Below, one piece after another: positions 32,799 through 41,543 of a DNA stretch of 41,568 bases. Below the pieces are notes generated by a model. That model saw only the letters and a program-made list of their open reading frames with translations. It searched no databases and was not told the origin of the DNA. Source of the stretch: Rikenellaceae bacterium (GTDB taxonomy: Bacteria > Bacteroidota > Bacteroidia > Bacteroidales > UBA932); contig CAAGMI010000311.1 in assembly GCA_900771005.1 (NCBI GenBank), positions 1-41,568 on the forward strand. The letters are read 5' to 3'. Both the position numbers and the translations under genes were made by a program. Numbering within the stretch: the stretch's first letter is position 1; every line of letters begins with the position of its first letter.

Positions 32799-35312
32799 AT
32801 GAAGAAGTTAGTCGTTTCAATCGTTCTTGCTCTCCTTTCAGTTTCATCATTCGCGGGGAGCATAATAGTTACGGGAACAGTCAAGGATTCCCTGACTTTT
32901 GAAGGTGAACCTTCCGCTGTCCTCCAGTTCTTCATGGTTTCGGATATGGAGAAGCCGGTGGCATTCACGACAACCGACCTGGAAGGGAACTTTGAACAGG
33001 AACTCACAGTAGAAGGCCGGTATGTGGCCGTGTATAGCAATGTAGGACGCAAGACTGTCACCAGAACATTTGAAATGACGGATGAGGAACGCCTCTCCCT
33101 CGGGGATATACTTGTCCAGGATGACGTGGAGATGCTTGATGCCGGCAGAGTGACTGCTCTCAGACCTCTCGTGAAGATGGATGTGGACAAGATGACATAC
33201 AACGTCGAGGATGACGTGGATTCAAAGACCAGCACCGTCCTCGAGATGCTGCGCAAGGTCCCTATGGTGTCCGTGGATGGAGATGACAATATAACGGTCA
33301 ACGGGAGCAGCAGTTTCCAGGTCCTTGTGGACGGGAAGCCTAACGTGATGATAAGCAGCAATCCGTCACAGGTATTCAAGTCAATGCCTGCAAGTGCCGT
33401 GAAGGATATCCAGGTGATAACCAACCCCGGAGTCAAGTATGACGCCGAAGGTGTGGGCGGTGTGCTCAACATTACTACCAACCGTTCCCAGACCGGTGGG
33501 GCTATAGCTGATCTCGACGGTTATAATGCGACGGTGGGATTGACGGGATCGGCGCAACTTGAGGACGGTTACGGTTATGGGCTCAGGGCCTTCGTGACAG
33601 GACAGGAAGGTAAATTTACCTATAGTGCCAATGTCAATCTCAACAACAGCAACAACAACGGTATCAAGTCATTTACTTCTCAGTCCATGCTTGACCTTTA
33701 CGGAAGCCCTGTATCTACCACTCAGAACAGCGGAAGCACCGGGAGCAAAAGCCTTATGGGTATGGCCAGCCTTGACCTTGGCTATGAGATAGACAAACTG
33801 AGACTCGTATCCGCAAGCGCCGGAGTGATGCTCATGAACTCCAATTCACTTGCCGACCAGCTTACGGAGATGACTTTCGCTACAGGATCCCTTTCGTACG
33901 GGAGCTTTATGAACAGCGACATGAAGATGAAAAGCATAACCGCCAGTGTGGACTATCAGAGGTCGTTCGAAGACAATCCTGACAAATCGATAGTGCTTTC
34001 ATACCAGTTGTCAAGCCGTCCTTTGGATTCATTCAGCAAGACATTGTTCGATGCTGCAAACGGGTTCGCCCTCGATCTGACCGACCGTTATTCTGACGGA
34101 TTCTCCAATACGCTTCAGAATACGTTCCAATTGGATTACAATGACAAATGGCTGGAATGTCTGACTTTCAACACCGGTGCGAAATACATCAGCCGTCTGA
34201 ACAAATCCGACCAGAACCAGTTCTTTGATGTGAACGGGCAATGGGTAAAGAGCGAAGAGGCGAGTGAGAAATACCGTCACAACAACGATATTCTCGCAGC
34301 TTATGCGCAGCTCAGTTACGGTGCCGGCGACTTCAGCGCAAAACTCGGAGCCAGATATGAGCATACCTTCCAGGGAATCACATACGAGGACGGCAAGGGC
34401 AGTCCGCTGAAGGTGAATTATGGTGATCTGGTACCTTCTGCAAGTCTCCAGTACAATATTACGATGCAGCAGAACGTAGGTTTGAGCTACAGTATGCGAA
34501 TCCGTCGCCCGGGTATAACATTCCTTGACCCGTACGTGGACGTTTCAAATCCTACATCGATATCATATGGTAACCCTGACCTCAAAACGGAAAAGGCCCA
34601 CACACTCAATCTCGTGTACAACTATTTTTCAAACAGGCTTATGCTGAACGCCACACTGCGTGACACATATTGCAACAACGGTATTTCCAGCTACACGTTC
34701 TATGACGCGGAGGGGCTTCTGAATACGACTTTCGGCAATGTCCTGAAGAGCAATACCGTCGGGGCCAACATATATGCCAACATAAACATCGGTTCCAAGA
34801 CAAGGATCATGATCAACGCAAGCGCCGATTACAGCATCATGGACAATCCTTTCCTCGGACAGCACAACGAAGGTCTCAGCGGCATGGCACTCATCGGATT
34901 GCAGCAGACTCTGCCTTGGGACATAAGGCTCAGCGCCAATGTTATCGGCAACACAGCCAGAAAGACTGTGGACGGATGGTCAAGCGGAATGGCAATGGCT
35001 ATGTGCAGTCTTACAAAGACATTCCTCGATGACAGGCTCAGCGTGGCAATAAGCGGCACTGCACCTATCGCCAAGGATCTCAAGATGGTGATGCAGAGCC
35101 ATTCTGCAGGACCGGACTACAGAATCGACACAAGCAACATAATGCCTATGACCCAGGCTTCAGTCAACATCACCTGGTCTTTCGGAAACAAGAAGAACGT
35201 CAGGATCAAAAAGGCGCGTACTTCAATCACCAACGATGACCTCATGGACAGAAGCACGGGAACCGAAAGCGCAGACAGTGCATCTTCGATTATGGGAAGT
35301 CAGACAAAATAG
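32799..35312 (+). CDS. OMP_b-brl_3-type outer membrane beta-barrel receptor
   Basis: An 837-residue protein from ATG 32799, where a signal peptide begins (MKKLVVSIVLALLSVSSFAG). A carboxypeptidase-regulatory-like domain (about 25-105) is followed by a plug-like domain (VLEMLRKVPMVSVDGDDNITVNG; NPGVKYDAEGVGGVLNITT), then a large barrel (NVGLSYSMRIRRPGITFLDPYVD). This is the layout of the outer-membrane beta-barrel family 3, TonB-receptor-like but without a clear TonB box. After the last strand (ASVNITWSFG) there is a polar tail of about 45 residues, so the C-terminus is not the usual terminal aromatic. The LytS kinase gene begins 13 bases later, so they are likely co-transcribed. The ligand is unknown. 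Confidence 0.85.
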   Translation: MKKLVVSIVLALLSVSSFAGSIIVTGTVKDSLTFEGEPSAVLQFFMVSDMEKPVAFTTTDLEGNFEQELTVEGRYVAVYSNVGRKTVTRTFEMTDEERLSLGDILVQDDVEMLDAGRVTALRPLVKMDVDKMTYNVEDDVDSKTSTVLEMLRKVPMVSVDGDDNITVNGSSSFQVLVDGKPNVMISSNPSQVFKSMPASAVKDIQVITNPGVKYDAEGVGGVLNITTNRSQTGGAIADLDGYNATVGLTGSAQLEDGYGYGLRAFVTGQEGKFTYSANVNLNNSNNNGIKSFTSQSMLDLYGSPVSTTQNSGSTGSKSLMGMASLDLGYEIDKLRLVSASAGVMLMNSNSLADQLTEMTFATGSLSYGSFMNSDMKMKSITASVDYQRSFEDNPDKSIVLSYQLSSRPLDSFSKTLFDAANGFALDLTDRYSDGFSNTLQNTFQLDYNDKWLECLTFNTGAKYISRLNKSDQNQFFDVNGQWVKSEEASEKYRHNNDILAAYAQLSYGAGDFSAKLGARYEHTFQGITYEDGKGSPLKVNYGDLVPSASLQYNITMQQNVGLSYSMRIRRPGITFLDPYVDVSNPTSISYGNPDLKTEKAHTLNLVYNYFSNRLMLNATLRDTYCNNGISSYTFYDAEGLLNTTFGNVLKSNTVGANIYANINIGSKTRIMINASADYSIMDNPFLGQHNEGLSGMALIGLQQTLPWDIRLSANVIGNTARKTVDGWSSGMAMAMCSLTKTFLDDRLSVAISGTAPIAKDLKMVMQSHSAGPDYRIDTSNIMPMTQASVNITWSFGNKKNVRIKKARTSITNDDLMDRSTGTESADSASSIMGSQTK

Positions 35313-35325
35313 TTATATTCGCAAT

Positions 35326-36348
35326 ATGCGCAGACAAAACTTCAAGACAGTATCCATCGGTATCCAGATCATTCTCTGGATACTGGTGCTTCTTTTCACC
35401 CCTCTGACACATCTTCTCCAGACGAACGATTTCAATGCCTTCGTGCATTCGATTCCGTTTGCTGCGATGGTGATGGTGCCGGCGGTGATCATATTCTATG
35501 CGAATTATCTCCTTTTCGTGCCGAAGTTCCTCATCGACAAGCACCGTCTGCTTTTCTGGATAGGCAACTTCCTTCTTTTCGCCGTGATTGTGGGGTTCAG
35601 AAGTTACAGGACGCACAAGATGATGCCTCCTATGCCGCCTCTCCCGCCGGAGTTCCATTTCAGCCGTTTCCGGATCTATGCCGTAAGCGGTCTGTATATG
35701 CTGGGCCTTCACGTAGTGCTGTCCCTGCTGGCGATAGGAGCGCGATATATGGAGAGGTATAATGCCCTGAAGGATGCCAATCTTTCCTGGCTCAAGAGTC
35801 AGCTCAATCCTCATTTCCTCTTCAATACCCTCAACAACATCTCGTCGCTCACTCAGATTGATCCCGACAAGGCGCAGGACAGCATAGCCGAACTCAGTGA
35901 CCTGCTCCGTTACACCCTCTATGAAACGGAGGAACAGCTGGTTCCTCTTGAAGGCGAGGTCGGCTTCCTGAACAATTACATAGACTTGATGTCGCTCAGG
36001 TACAGTGATTCTGCTGAAATCGAAAGGGATTTCCAAGTTCCTTCCGGCAACGTGCTGGTGGCTCCTTTGCTCTATATGACTCTTGTGGAGAACGCTTTCA
36101 AACATGGCTTGAGCTCCAATAAGGATTCCTTTATCAGGGTGAGCCTTTCCTCCAGAGAAAAGGACCTGGTGTTCAAGTGTGAGAATTCCTTGTTTGAAAA
36201 GACCGGAGTGGACAGGGCTGGCTCGGGCATCGGGATTGAAAACCTGAAGCGCCGGCTCGAACTCATTTATCCGGGGAAATATGAATACCTTACGGAAGCG
36301 TCCGACGGGAAATACTGTGCAACCATAATACTTAAGGGAATATGCTGA
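35326..36348 (+). CDS. LytS/YehU-type sensor histidine kinase
   Basis: About 340 residues from ATG 35326. Four membrane helices occupy roughly the first 145 residues, with a Pro/Met-rich loop (MMPPMPPLPPEF) between helices 3 and 4. The His_kinase domain contains LKSQLNPHFLFNTLNNIS with the phosphorylated histidine, and a HATPase domain follows (LVENAFKHGL; GSGIGIENLKRRLELIYPG). It passes phosphate to the response regulator encoded by the next, overlapping gene (seven bases). The signal it senses is unknown; the large barrel protein upstream suggests an envelope cue. Confidence 0.92.
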   Translation: MRRQNFKTVSIGIQIILWILVLLFTPLTHLLQTNDFNAFVHSIPFAAMVMVPAVIIFYANYLLFVPKFLIDKHRLLFWIGNFLLFAVIVGFRSYRTHKMMPPMPPLPPEFHFSRFRIYAVSGLYMLGLHVVLSLLAIGARYMERYNALKDANLSWLKSQLNPHFLFNTLNNISSLTQIDPDKAQDSIAELSDLLRYTLYETEEQLVPLEGEVGFLNNYIDLMSLRYSDSAEIERDFQVPSGNVLVAPLLYMTLVENAFKHGLSSNKDSFIRVSLSSREKDLVFKCENSLFEKTGVDRAGSGIGIENLKRRLELIYPGKYEYLTEASDGKYCATIILKGIC

Positions 36349-37061
36349 GGTGTGCGATAATAGACGATGAGCCGCTTGCCGTGTCTCTGCTGGAAAGTTA
36401 TGTTTCCAAAACTCCTTCGCTTGAGCTGATCGGCTCGTGGAACGATCCGGTCGAGGCTATATCGCGTGTCAAGGAACTGAAACCAGATATCCTCTTCCTG
36501 GATATCCAGATGCCTGACCTTGACGGTATGGATCTTTCAAGGATGGTGCCTGAGAATACGAAAGTGATATTCACGACGGCTTTCAAACAGTACGCGTTCG
36601 AGAGCTATGACGTCTCTGCGCTTGACTTTCTGCTCAAGCCGATATCGTACAGAAAATTCCTTACGGCCATAGACAAGGCCAGAACCTGGTTCGATATGAA
36701 GAATGCAGCTGCGTCCATTACGGCCTGCGCGCCACCGAACAATATCCTGTTCTTCAAGGTGGACGGCACTTTCAAGCGGATAGAACTGACCGACATAAGC
36801 TATATCGAGGGCATGAAAGACTATGTCAAGATATATCTGCAGTCTGAAGAGGACCCTGTCGTGACCCATATCACGATGAAGGCTCTTGAGGATCAGCTCC
36901 CTGAGTCCAATTTCATCCGGGTGCACCGCTCTTTCATAGTCGCGCTCGACAAGATGACGTCCGTGACGCCCGGAGGGGATATAGTCATAGGATCCAAGCT
37001 GATACACGTCTCGGATGCATACCGGGAGAGTTTCCTAAAAAAAATACCCACTGTAATTTGA
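36342..37061 (+). CDS. LytTR-family response regulator
   Basis: A 239-residue regulator. The receiver domain holds CAIIDDEPLAVSLLE, the phosphorylated aspartate in PDILFLDIQMPDLDGMDL, and FTTAFKQYAFESYDV. The C-terminal LytTR DNA-binding domain includes RIELTDISYIEGMKDYVKIYL and NFIRVHRSFIVALDKM. It acts with the kinase whose gene it overlaps by seven bases. The last codons and stop lie in the stem of a bidirectional terminator. Confidence 0.95.
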   Translation: MLRCAIIDDEPLAVSLLESYVSKTPSLELIGSWNDPVEAISRVKELKPDILFLDIQMPDLDGMDLSRMVPENTKVIFTTAFKQYAFESYDVSALDFLLKPISYRKFLTAIDKARTWFDMKNAAASITACAPPNNILFFKVDGTFKRIELTDISYIEGMKDYVKIYLQSEEDPVVTHITMKALEDQLPESNFIRVHRSFIVALDKMTSVTPGGDIVIGSKLIHVSDAYRESFLKKIPTVI

Positions 37062-37080
37062 TTACAATGGGTATTTTTTT
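37037..37080. terminator. Bidirectional terminator between the LytTR and Spy-like genes
   Basis: A 16-base stem with one mismatch, AAATACCCACTGTAAT / ATTACAATGGGTATTT, with a TTG loop. A-runs sit on the left and T-runs on the right, so it works on both strands. The LytTR stop (TGA 37059-37061) lies at its loop. Confidence 0.9.
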
Positions 37081-37095
37081 GAAACAGGGAATCTG

Positions 37096-37455
37096 CTAGA
37101 AACCGCCTCCGAACTGGGCCATCATTTCCTCTCTCTGCTTCTTCCAAGCCTTGAACTGCTCGTCGGTGAGGATTTTCTTGATCTCGGTTTCCTCTTTCTC
37201 CATGATCTTTCCGAACTCTGAGAAATCAGGGTTGCCGCTTTCGAAGATCTTCATCATTTCCTCGTTCTGCTTTGTGTAGAACTCGGTAACCTGCTTTACC
37301 TGCGCATCTGTAAGATTGAAGCTCTGCTTCATCTGGTCAACACGCATCTTAACCATTTCCTGAGGATCCATCTGTCCGCCGAATCCCTGAGCGTTTGCTG
37401 TGAAAGCACCGAACATAAGCATGGCGCTTACAACGATAAGTTTGATAAGTTTCAT
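37096..37455 (-). CDS. Spy/CpxP-like periplasmic protein
   Basis: A 119-residue protein from ATG 37455: the signal peptide MKLIKLIVVSAMLMFGAFTA is cut near NAQ. The mature part is helical and charged, and holds two LTxxQ-type motifs (NLTDAQVKQV and ILTDEQFKAW), the hallmark of Spy/CpxP proteins. A Met-rich run and a Gly-Phe end (MMAQFGGGF) follow. Spy is a periplasmic chaperone induced by envelope stress and CpxP a stress-pathway inhibitor; either type of role is possible. It is convergent with LytTR and divergent from the ABC transporter. The family call rests on layout and motifs. Confidence 0.65.
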   Translation of the reverse strand: MKLIKLIVVSAMLMFGAFTANAQGFGGQMDPQEMVKMRVDQMKQSFNLTDAQVKQVTEFYTKQNEEMMKIFESGNPDFSEFGKIMEKEETEIKKILTDEQFKAWKKQREEMMAQFGGGF

Positions 37456-37608
37456 AATAATTGAGTTATTAGTTGATCTTTCATTTCTGCGCAATGTACG
37501 AATAATATACCGTAATGCCGACTGACAAGACCGGCCAAACGTCGAAAATTTCAAATATGCCGGTGATTGGACCTTAATACGCAAAAAATTGCTATATTGC
37601 AGGATTGT

Positions 37609-40509
37609 ATGAACGACATTATTCTTTCCGCGCTACTGAACCTTTTTGCGCTGTTCGGATCAAAAAATAATATTGATGCCCAGTCCTCTCTGGATATCAT
37701 AGACGATTATCTGTCCAAGTTCTACGGAATCAGGAATACCGGGTCATATACCAGGCTGTACTCCTCGTTGAGGGAGTATTATGATGACTTCCCGGAACTT
37801 GATAAGAACGCCATCGTTGACGGCATCTGCTCGAATCTGCACACGCGCATACGCAAGGATGAGAGAGTGACACTGCTCCTCCGCCTTATGGAATTCTGCG
37901 CAAAGAATACTGATTCCTTCAATCCTGAAGATGAAATATTCGTTCGTGTGGCCGAGCTGTTCAGCATTGAGGACGCCATCACTTCAGAACTCGTGAATTT
38001 CATTTCGGACACTGAAAGCGAGGCTGTAAGGTTCTCTGCGCTTGGTGAGGGAACATTGAAGACATTATTCTTCAAGAATCCTTCGATGCTTCTTTTCTCG
38101 TACACGGGACTGCGCGAAGTGATGATGAACGACGTCCGTGTGGAGAATGGCATATTCCATATCTGGGAGCAGAGCAGCGTGCTTAAGGGCGTGGATTTCA
38201 AACCCTTGTACTATGCCACGGTGGTGGATCGGTACGAGCCTCAGGTAAGGAAGGATGCTGTGGAACTGCGGGGAAACGATATCAATTTCCGCTTCGCCAA
38301 TGGAGGAGACAACGGAATGCACAACTTCAGCTTCCTTCTCCATAGCGGGGAAATGGTGGCCATTATGGGTGGAAGCGGTGTGGGTAAGACCACGTTGCTG
38401 TCTCTACTCAACGGCAACCTCAGGCCGCAAAGCGGAAGCATCACCATCAACGGCCACGACATCAGCGAACCCGAAGCGAAAGCCCTCATAGGATTCGTCC
38501 CTCAGGATGACCTCTTGATAGAAGAACTCACTGTGTATCAGAACCTCTGGTATACAGCCAAACTCTGCTTCAATGAACTATCCGACGAGGAACTGGACTC
38601 AAAAGTCATGCAGGTGCTCGTGAACCTCGGTCTCGAGGCTGCGAAAGACCTGAAGGTGGGATCTCCGATCAACAAGTTTATCTCCGGCGGACAGAGGAAG
38701 AGACTGAATATCGCTTTGGAGCTTATCAGGGAGCCGGCTATCCTTTATCTTGACGAACCTACGTCAGGCCTCTCGTCTTCCGACACGGAAACTGTCGTAT
38801 CCCTGCTCAAGGAACAGACATACAAGGGAAAACTCATAGTGGTCAACATCCATCAGCCTTCTTCCGACGTCTACAAGATGTTCGACAGACTGTGGCTGCT
38901 TGACAAGGGAGGATATCCGGTATATGACGGCAATCCAATCGAGGCCGTGTCATATTTCAAAGGGGCGGCCAACTATGCGGACTACCAGACTTCATCCTGC
39001 CCGGTCTGCGGAAACATCAACCCTGAAATCATCCTCAATATCATAGACGAGAAGCGTCTGGACAATCTCGGTCAATTGACCGGCACACGAAAAGTCACCC
39101 CTCAGGAGTGGCACGAGATGTACCTCAAGGAACGTCCGCAGCAGCCTGAGCTCAAGGTGGAACCTGTGCCGCATACCGACCAGAAGCGTCCTGGAGGTTT
39201 GAAACAGTTGTGGATATTCCTTTGCAGGAATGTCAGCACCAAGATTACGAACCTGCAGTACATTCTGGTGACCTTGCTTGAGGCGCCTTTGCTTGCGTGC
39301 GTCTGCGGACTGCTGACAAGATACACTCCTGACAGCGGCATATACACGCTGATGGACAACAAGAACTTCCCTTCATACCTGTTTATGGCCATCATAGTGT
39401 CCATATTCCTCGGAATGTCCGGAAGCGCGGAGGAAATCATCAGGGACAGGGCTCTGCTCAAGAGGGAGAAGTTCCTGAATCTTTCACATGCAAGCTATAT
39501 CTGGTCAAAGATGTGCTATATGGCAGTGGTGTGCCTCATTCAGACCCTGCTTTTCATTCTGGTGGGAAATGCCGTCATAGGCGTGCACGGAATGTTCTGG
39601 TATTGGTGGATAGTGCTGTTTGTATCGGCATTCCTGTCGGCTCTGATAGGCTTGTTGCTGTCACAGTGCCTGAGTTCGGTGGTCGCAATATATATCACCA
39701 TTCCTTTGCTTCTCATACCTCAGATTCTTCTGTGCGGACTTGTCGTCAATTTCGAGGATCTGAACCCTAACAGCGAGACTGGAAATGTGCCTGTGCTTGG
39801 TGATGTGATCCCTTCCCGCTGGGCTTATGAGGCCCTGTCGGTTGCAAGTTTCACAATGAACGAATACGAGGCTCCCGGGTACGGCAAGGACAGGGAAAGA
39901 TATGAAGCCCTCTACTATGACCAGTCATTCATCTACGAGTTGAAATCCCAGCTGGAGACACGGGAGGACGAGATAAAGCAGGGAAAGGAGGTCAATCCTT
40001 CACATATCGGCATCGTGCGTTCCGAACTTCCTCAGCTTGCCAGGATATGCAATATCGAACCATACGATGGCGACGATTCCTACGATTCGCTGATGGATTA
40101 TATTGACGGGGCGAAGAAAGTGCTTTCCGACAGGGCCAACAAATCCACGCTTGCGCTGGACAGGCAGGTCAATGCGTACATCAACGCCCACAGCCAGGAA
40201 GAATACCTCAGGCTGAAGAGCCGCAACTACAATCTCAGGCTTGAGGATCTGGTGGTTAACAGGGCCACTGACCATCTTTACACTATCGTCGGAAACCATA
40301 TCGTGCCGCGCAGCGGATACGTTTACCTGACTCCTCGTTCACGGAACGGACGCGCTCCTTTCTACAGCGGAGTGAAGGTTGTGGGATCCAAGGAGATTCC
40401 GACATTCTGGTTCAATATGTGCATCATGCTGCTTATGTGCTTGTTAATCAGTATCTGCCTCTTCTCGGACGTTCCGGGAAAATATATCCGTAAGGAACAA
40501 AAAAGTTAA
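37609..40509 (+). CDS. ABCG-like ABC transporter: ATPase-permease fusion with N-terminal helical domain
   Basis: A 966-residue protein from ATG 37609. A helical N-terminal region (about 1-170) resembles TerB-type domains by eye. The ATPase has Walker A GGSGVGKT (about 253-260), signature SGGQRKRLN (about 359) and Walker B AILYLDEPTSG (about 378-388), the order of ABCG half-transporters. A cytoplasmic linker holds a CPVCG motif. Six hydrophobic segments follow. Between the fifth and sixth lies a polar domain of about 200 residues (roughly 720-935). Cargo is unknown; lipids or lipoproteins are possible for this class. It diverges from the Spy-like gene; a lipoprotein gene follows. Confidence 0.85.
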   Translation: MNDIILSALLNLFALFGSKNNIDAQSSLDIIDDYLSKFYGIRNTGSYTRLYSSLREYYDDFPELDKNAIVDGICSNLHTRIRKDERVTLLLRLMEFCAKNTDSFNPEDEIFVRVAELFSIEDAITSELVNFISDTESEAVRFSALGEGTLKTLFFKNPSMLLFSYTGLREVMMNDVRVENGIFHIWEQSSVLKGVDFKPLYYATVVDRYEPQVRKDAVELRGNDINFRFANGGDNGMHNFSFLLHSGEMVAIMGGSGVGKTTLLSLLNGNLRPQSGSITINGHDISEPEAKALIGFVPQDDLLIEELTVYQNLWYTAKLCFNELSDEELDSKVMQVLVNLGLEAAKDLKVGSPINKFISGGQRKRLNIALELIREPAILYLDEPTSGLSSSDTETVVSLLKEQTYKGKLIVVNIHQPSSDVYKMFDRLWLLDKGGYPVYDGNPIEAVSYFKGAANYADYQTSSCPVCGNINPEIILNIIDEKRLDNLGQLTGTRKVTPQEWHEMYLKERPQQPELKVEPVPHTDQKRPGGLKQLWIFLCRNVSTKITNLQYILVTLLEAPLLACVCGLLTRYTPDSGIYTLMDNKNFPSYLFMAIIVSIFLGMSGSAEEIIRDRALLKREKFLNLSHASYIWSKMCYMAVVCLIQTLLFILVGNAVIGVHGMFWYWWIVLFVSAFLSALIGLLLSQCLSSVVAIYITIPLLLIPQILLCGLVVNFEDLNPNSETGNVPVLGDVIPSRWAYEALSVASFTMNEYEAPGYGKDRERYEALYYDQSFIYELKSQLETREDEIKQGKEVNPSHIGIVRSELPQLARICNIEPYDGDDSYDSLMDYIDGAKKVLSDRANKSTLALDRQVNAYINAHSQEEYLRLKSRNYNLRLEDLVVNRATDHLYTIVGNHIVPRSGYVYLTPRSRNGRAPFYSGVKVVGSKEIPTFWFNMCIMLLMCLLISICLFSDVPGKYIRKEQKS

Positions 40510-40517
40510 AAAATTAC

Positions 40518-40525
40518 TATATTTG
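40518..40525 (+). promoter_or_regulatory. Candidate -7 box upstream of the lipoprotein gene
   Basis: TATATTTG matches TAnnTTTG and lies 35 bases before the ATG. No TTTG at the right distance upstream is seen. Confidence 0.4.
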
Positions 40526-40560
40526 CCCGGATTTATCGGAAATATAAATTATTACGTAAT

Positions 40561-41385
40561 ATGAAAAAATTATCAATTGTCCTTCTTGCAGCTGCCATCG
40601 TAGCATTGCCGTCTTGCAAGAACAACAACAAGAACGCCGGCGAGCAGGAAGCAAAGGACTATTCAGAGTCAACAGCATCTGAGATCGTCGAGGAAACCCT
40701 CAAGGCAGATTTGACAAATCTTATCCAGTCTGCAAAGTCCATCAAGCCGGTGCCTTTCATCAAGGCCCAGAAAGATGGTAAACTGGTGCTCTCAGAGAAA
40801 GAAAAGATGGTCAAGCCGGACTATCTTCTCAACCCTTCAATCACATCGAAGCTCGCTACTCTCTATCAGAAGTACCGCGCAGTGGGTATGCTTACAACGG
40901 ACAAGAATATCGCAGATATGTATGAAATGCCTATCAGTGACTACAATGAAGCAATCTTCAAGGTTCTCACCGATATCAACGACCCTGCACTCATGAACTT
41001 CTATACACTTCCGTCAATCGACATCGAGTCAGACCGCGAGGCTTTCTCAACTTTCGTTGACGAAGAGTATGAAGAGGACCGTGCAAACTTCTTCTGGGAC
41101 GGTATCGCTGCTGCAATGGTTGAGCAGGTGTTCATCCTTACCAGAGACGTTGACAAGTTCATGCCTATGTTCACTGATGAGCTTGCAGCTGACATCACCT
41201 TCAACTTCGTTTGTGTTCATGACGGATTGACAAAGATGGTTGACGCGTATCCTGAGATGGCAAGCCTCAATGAGGTCCTCACTCCGCTCTACGTTATCAA
41301 CGCAATCAATGTAGAGCAGCTCAGGGAGCAGTTGCTCTCAGTCAAGGAAGATGTTGAGAATGCACGTGCATTCCTGCTTAAGTAA
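40561..41385 (+). CDS. Lipoprotein of unknown function
   Basis: A 274-residue protein. The hydrophobic signal ends ALPSC, giving a lipidated Cys19, followed by an Asn/Lys-rich flexible spacer (KNNNKNAG). The mature part is mainly helical, with aromatic and acidic residues (YEMPISDYNEAIFKVLTDIND; FVDEEYEEDRANFFWDG). I do not recognise a family. It follows the ABC transporter by 51 bases and probably has its own promoter. It is closed by a terminator. A role in the envelope is inferred only from its lipid anchor. Confidence 0.75.
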   Translation: MKKLSIVLLAAAIVALPSCKNNNKNAGEQEAKDYSESTASEIVEETLKADLTNLIQSAKSIKPVPFIKAQKDGKLVLSEKEKMVKPDYLLNPSITSKLATLYQKYRAVGMLTTDKNIADMYEMPISDYNEAIFKVLTDINDPALMNFYTLPSIDIESDREAFSTFVDEEYEEDRANFFWDGIAAAMVEQVFILTRDVDKFMPMFTDELAADITFNFVCVHDGLTKMVDAYPEMASLNEVLTPLYVINAINVEQLREQLLSVKEDVENARAFLLK

Positions 41386-41408
41386 TTGACATAAAGAAAA
41401 TTCATAAA

Positions 41409-41439
41409 GGCCGCAGACCAGTCTCTGCGGTCTTTTTTT
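41409..41439 (+). terminator. Terminator after the lipoprotein gene
   Basis: A nine-base stem with one mismatch, GGCCGCAGA / TCTGCGGTC, with a six-base loop, followed by seven T (41433-41439). Confidence 0.88.
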
Positions 41440-41512
41440 GTGTAATTTATTTTAGCACATGACAATTTTTGAAAATTATCGCTGTATATTGTTGATTATC
41501 AATTAATTAAAC

Positions 41513-41543
41513 TTGCAAAAGACCTCGAAATTTTGTAACTTTA
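41513..41543 (+). promoter_or_regulatory. Candidate promoter for a gene beyond the window
   Basis: TTG (41513-41515), a 20-base spacer, then TAACTTTA (41536-41543), one base off TAnnTTTG. The 130 bases after the previous terminator are AT-rich and hold no reading frame I can support. Confidence 0.45.

Noticed and set aside
32669..33481. A 270-residue open frame on the minus strand
   Set aside because: It lies opposite the well-supported outer membrane barrel gene, is Ser/Thr-rich in a way typical of antisense frames and shows no domain.
35290..36105. A 271-residue open frame on the minus strand
   Set aside because: It is antisense to the LytS kinase, whose membrane and catalytic motifs are clear; the frame is rich in His/Arg/Glu without a recognisable fold.
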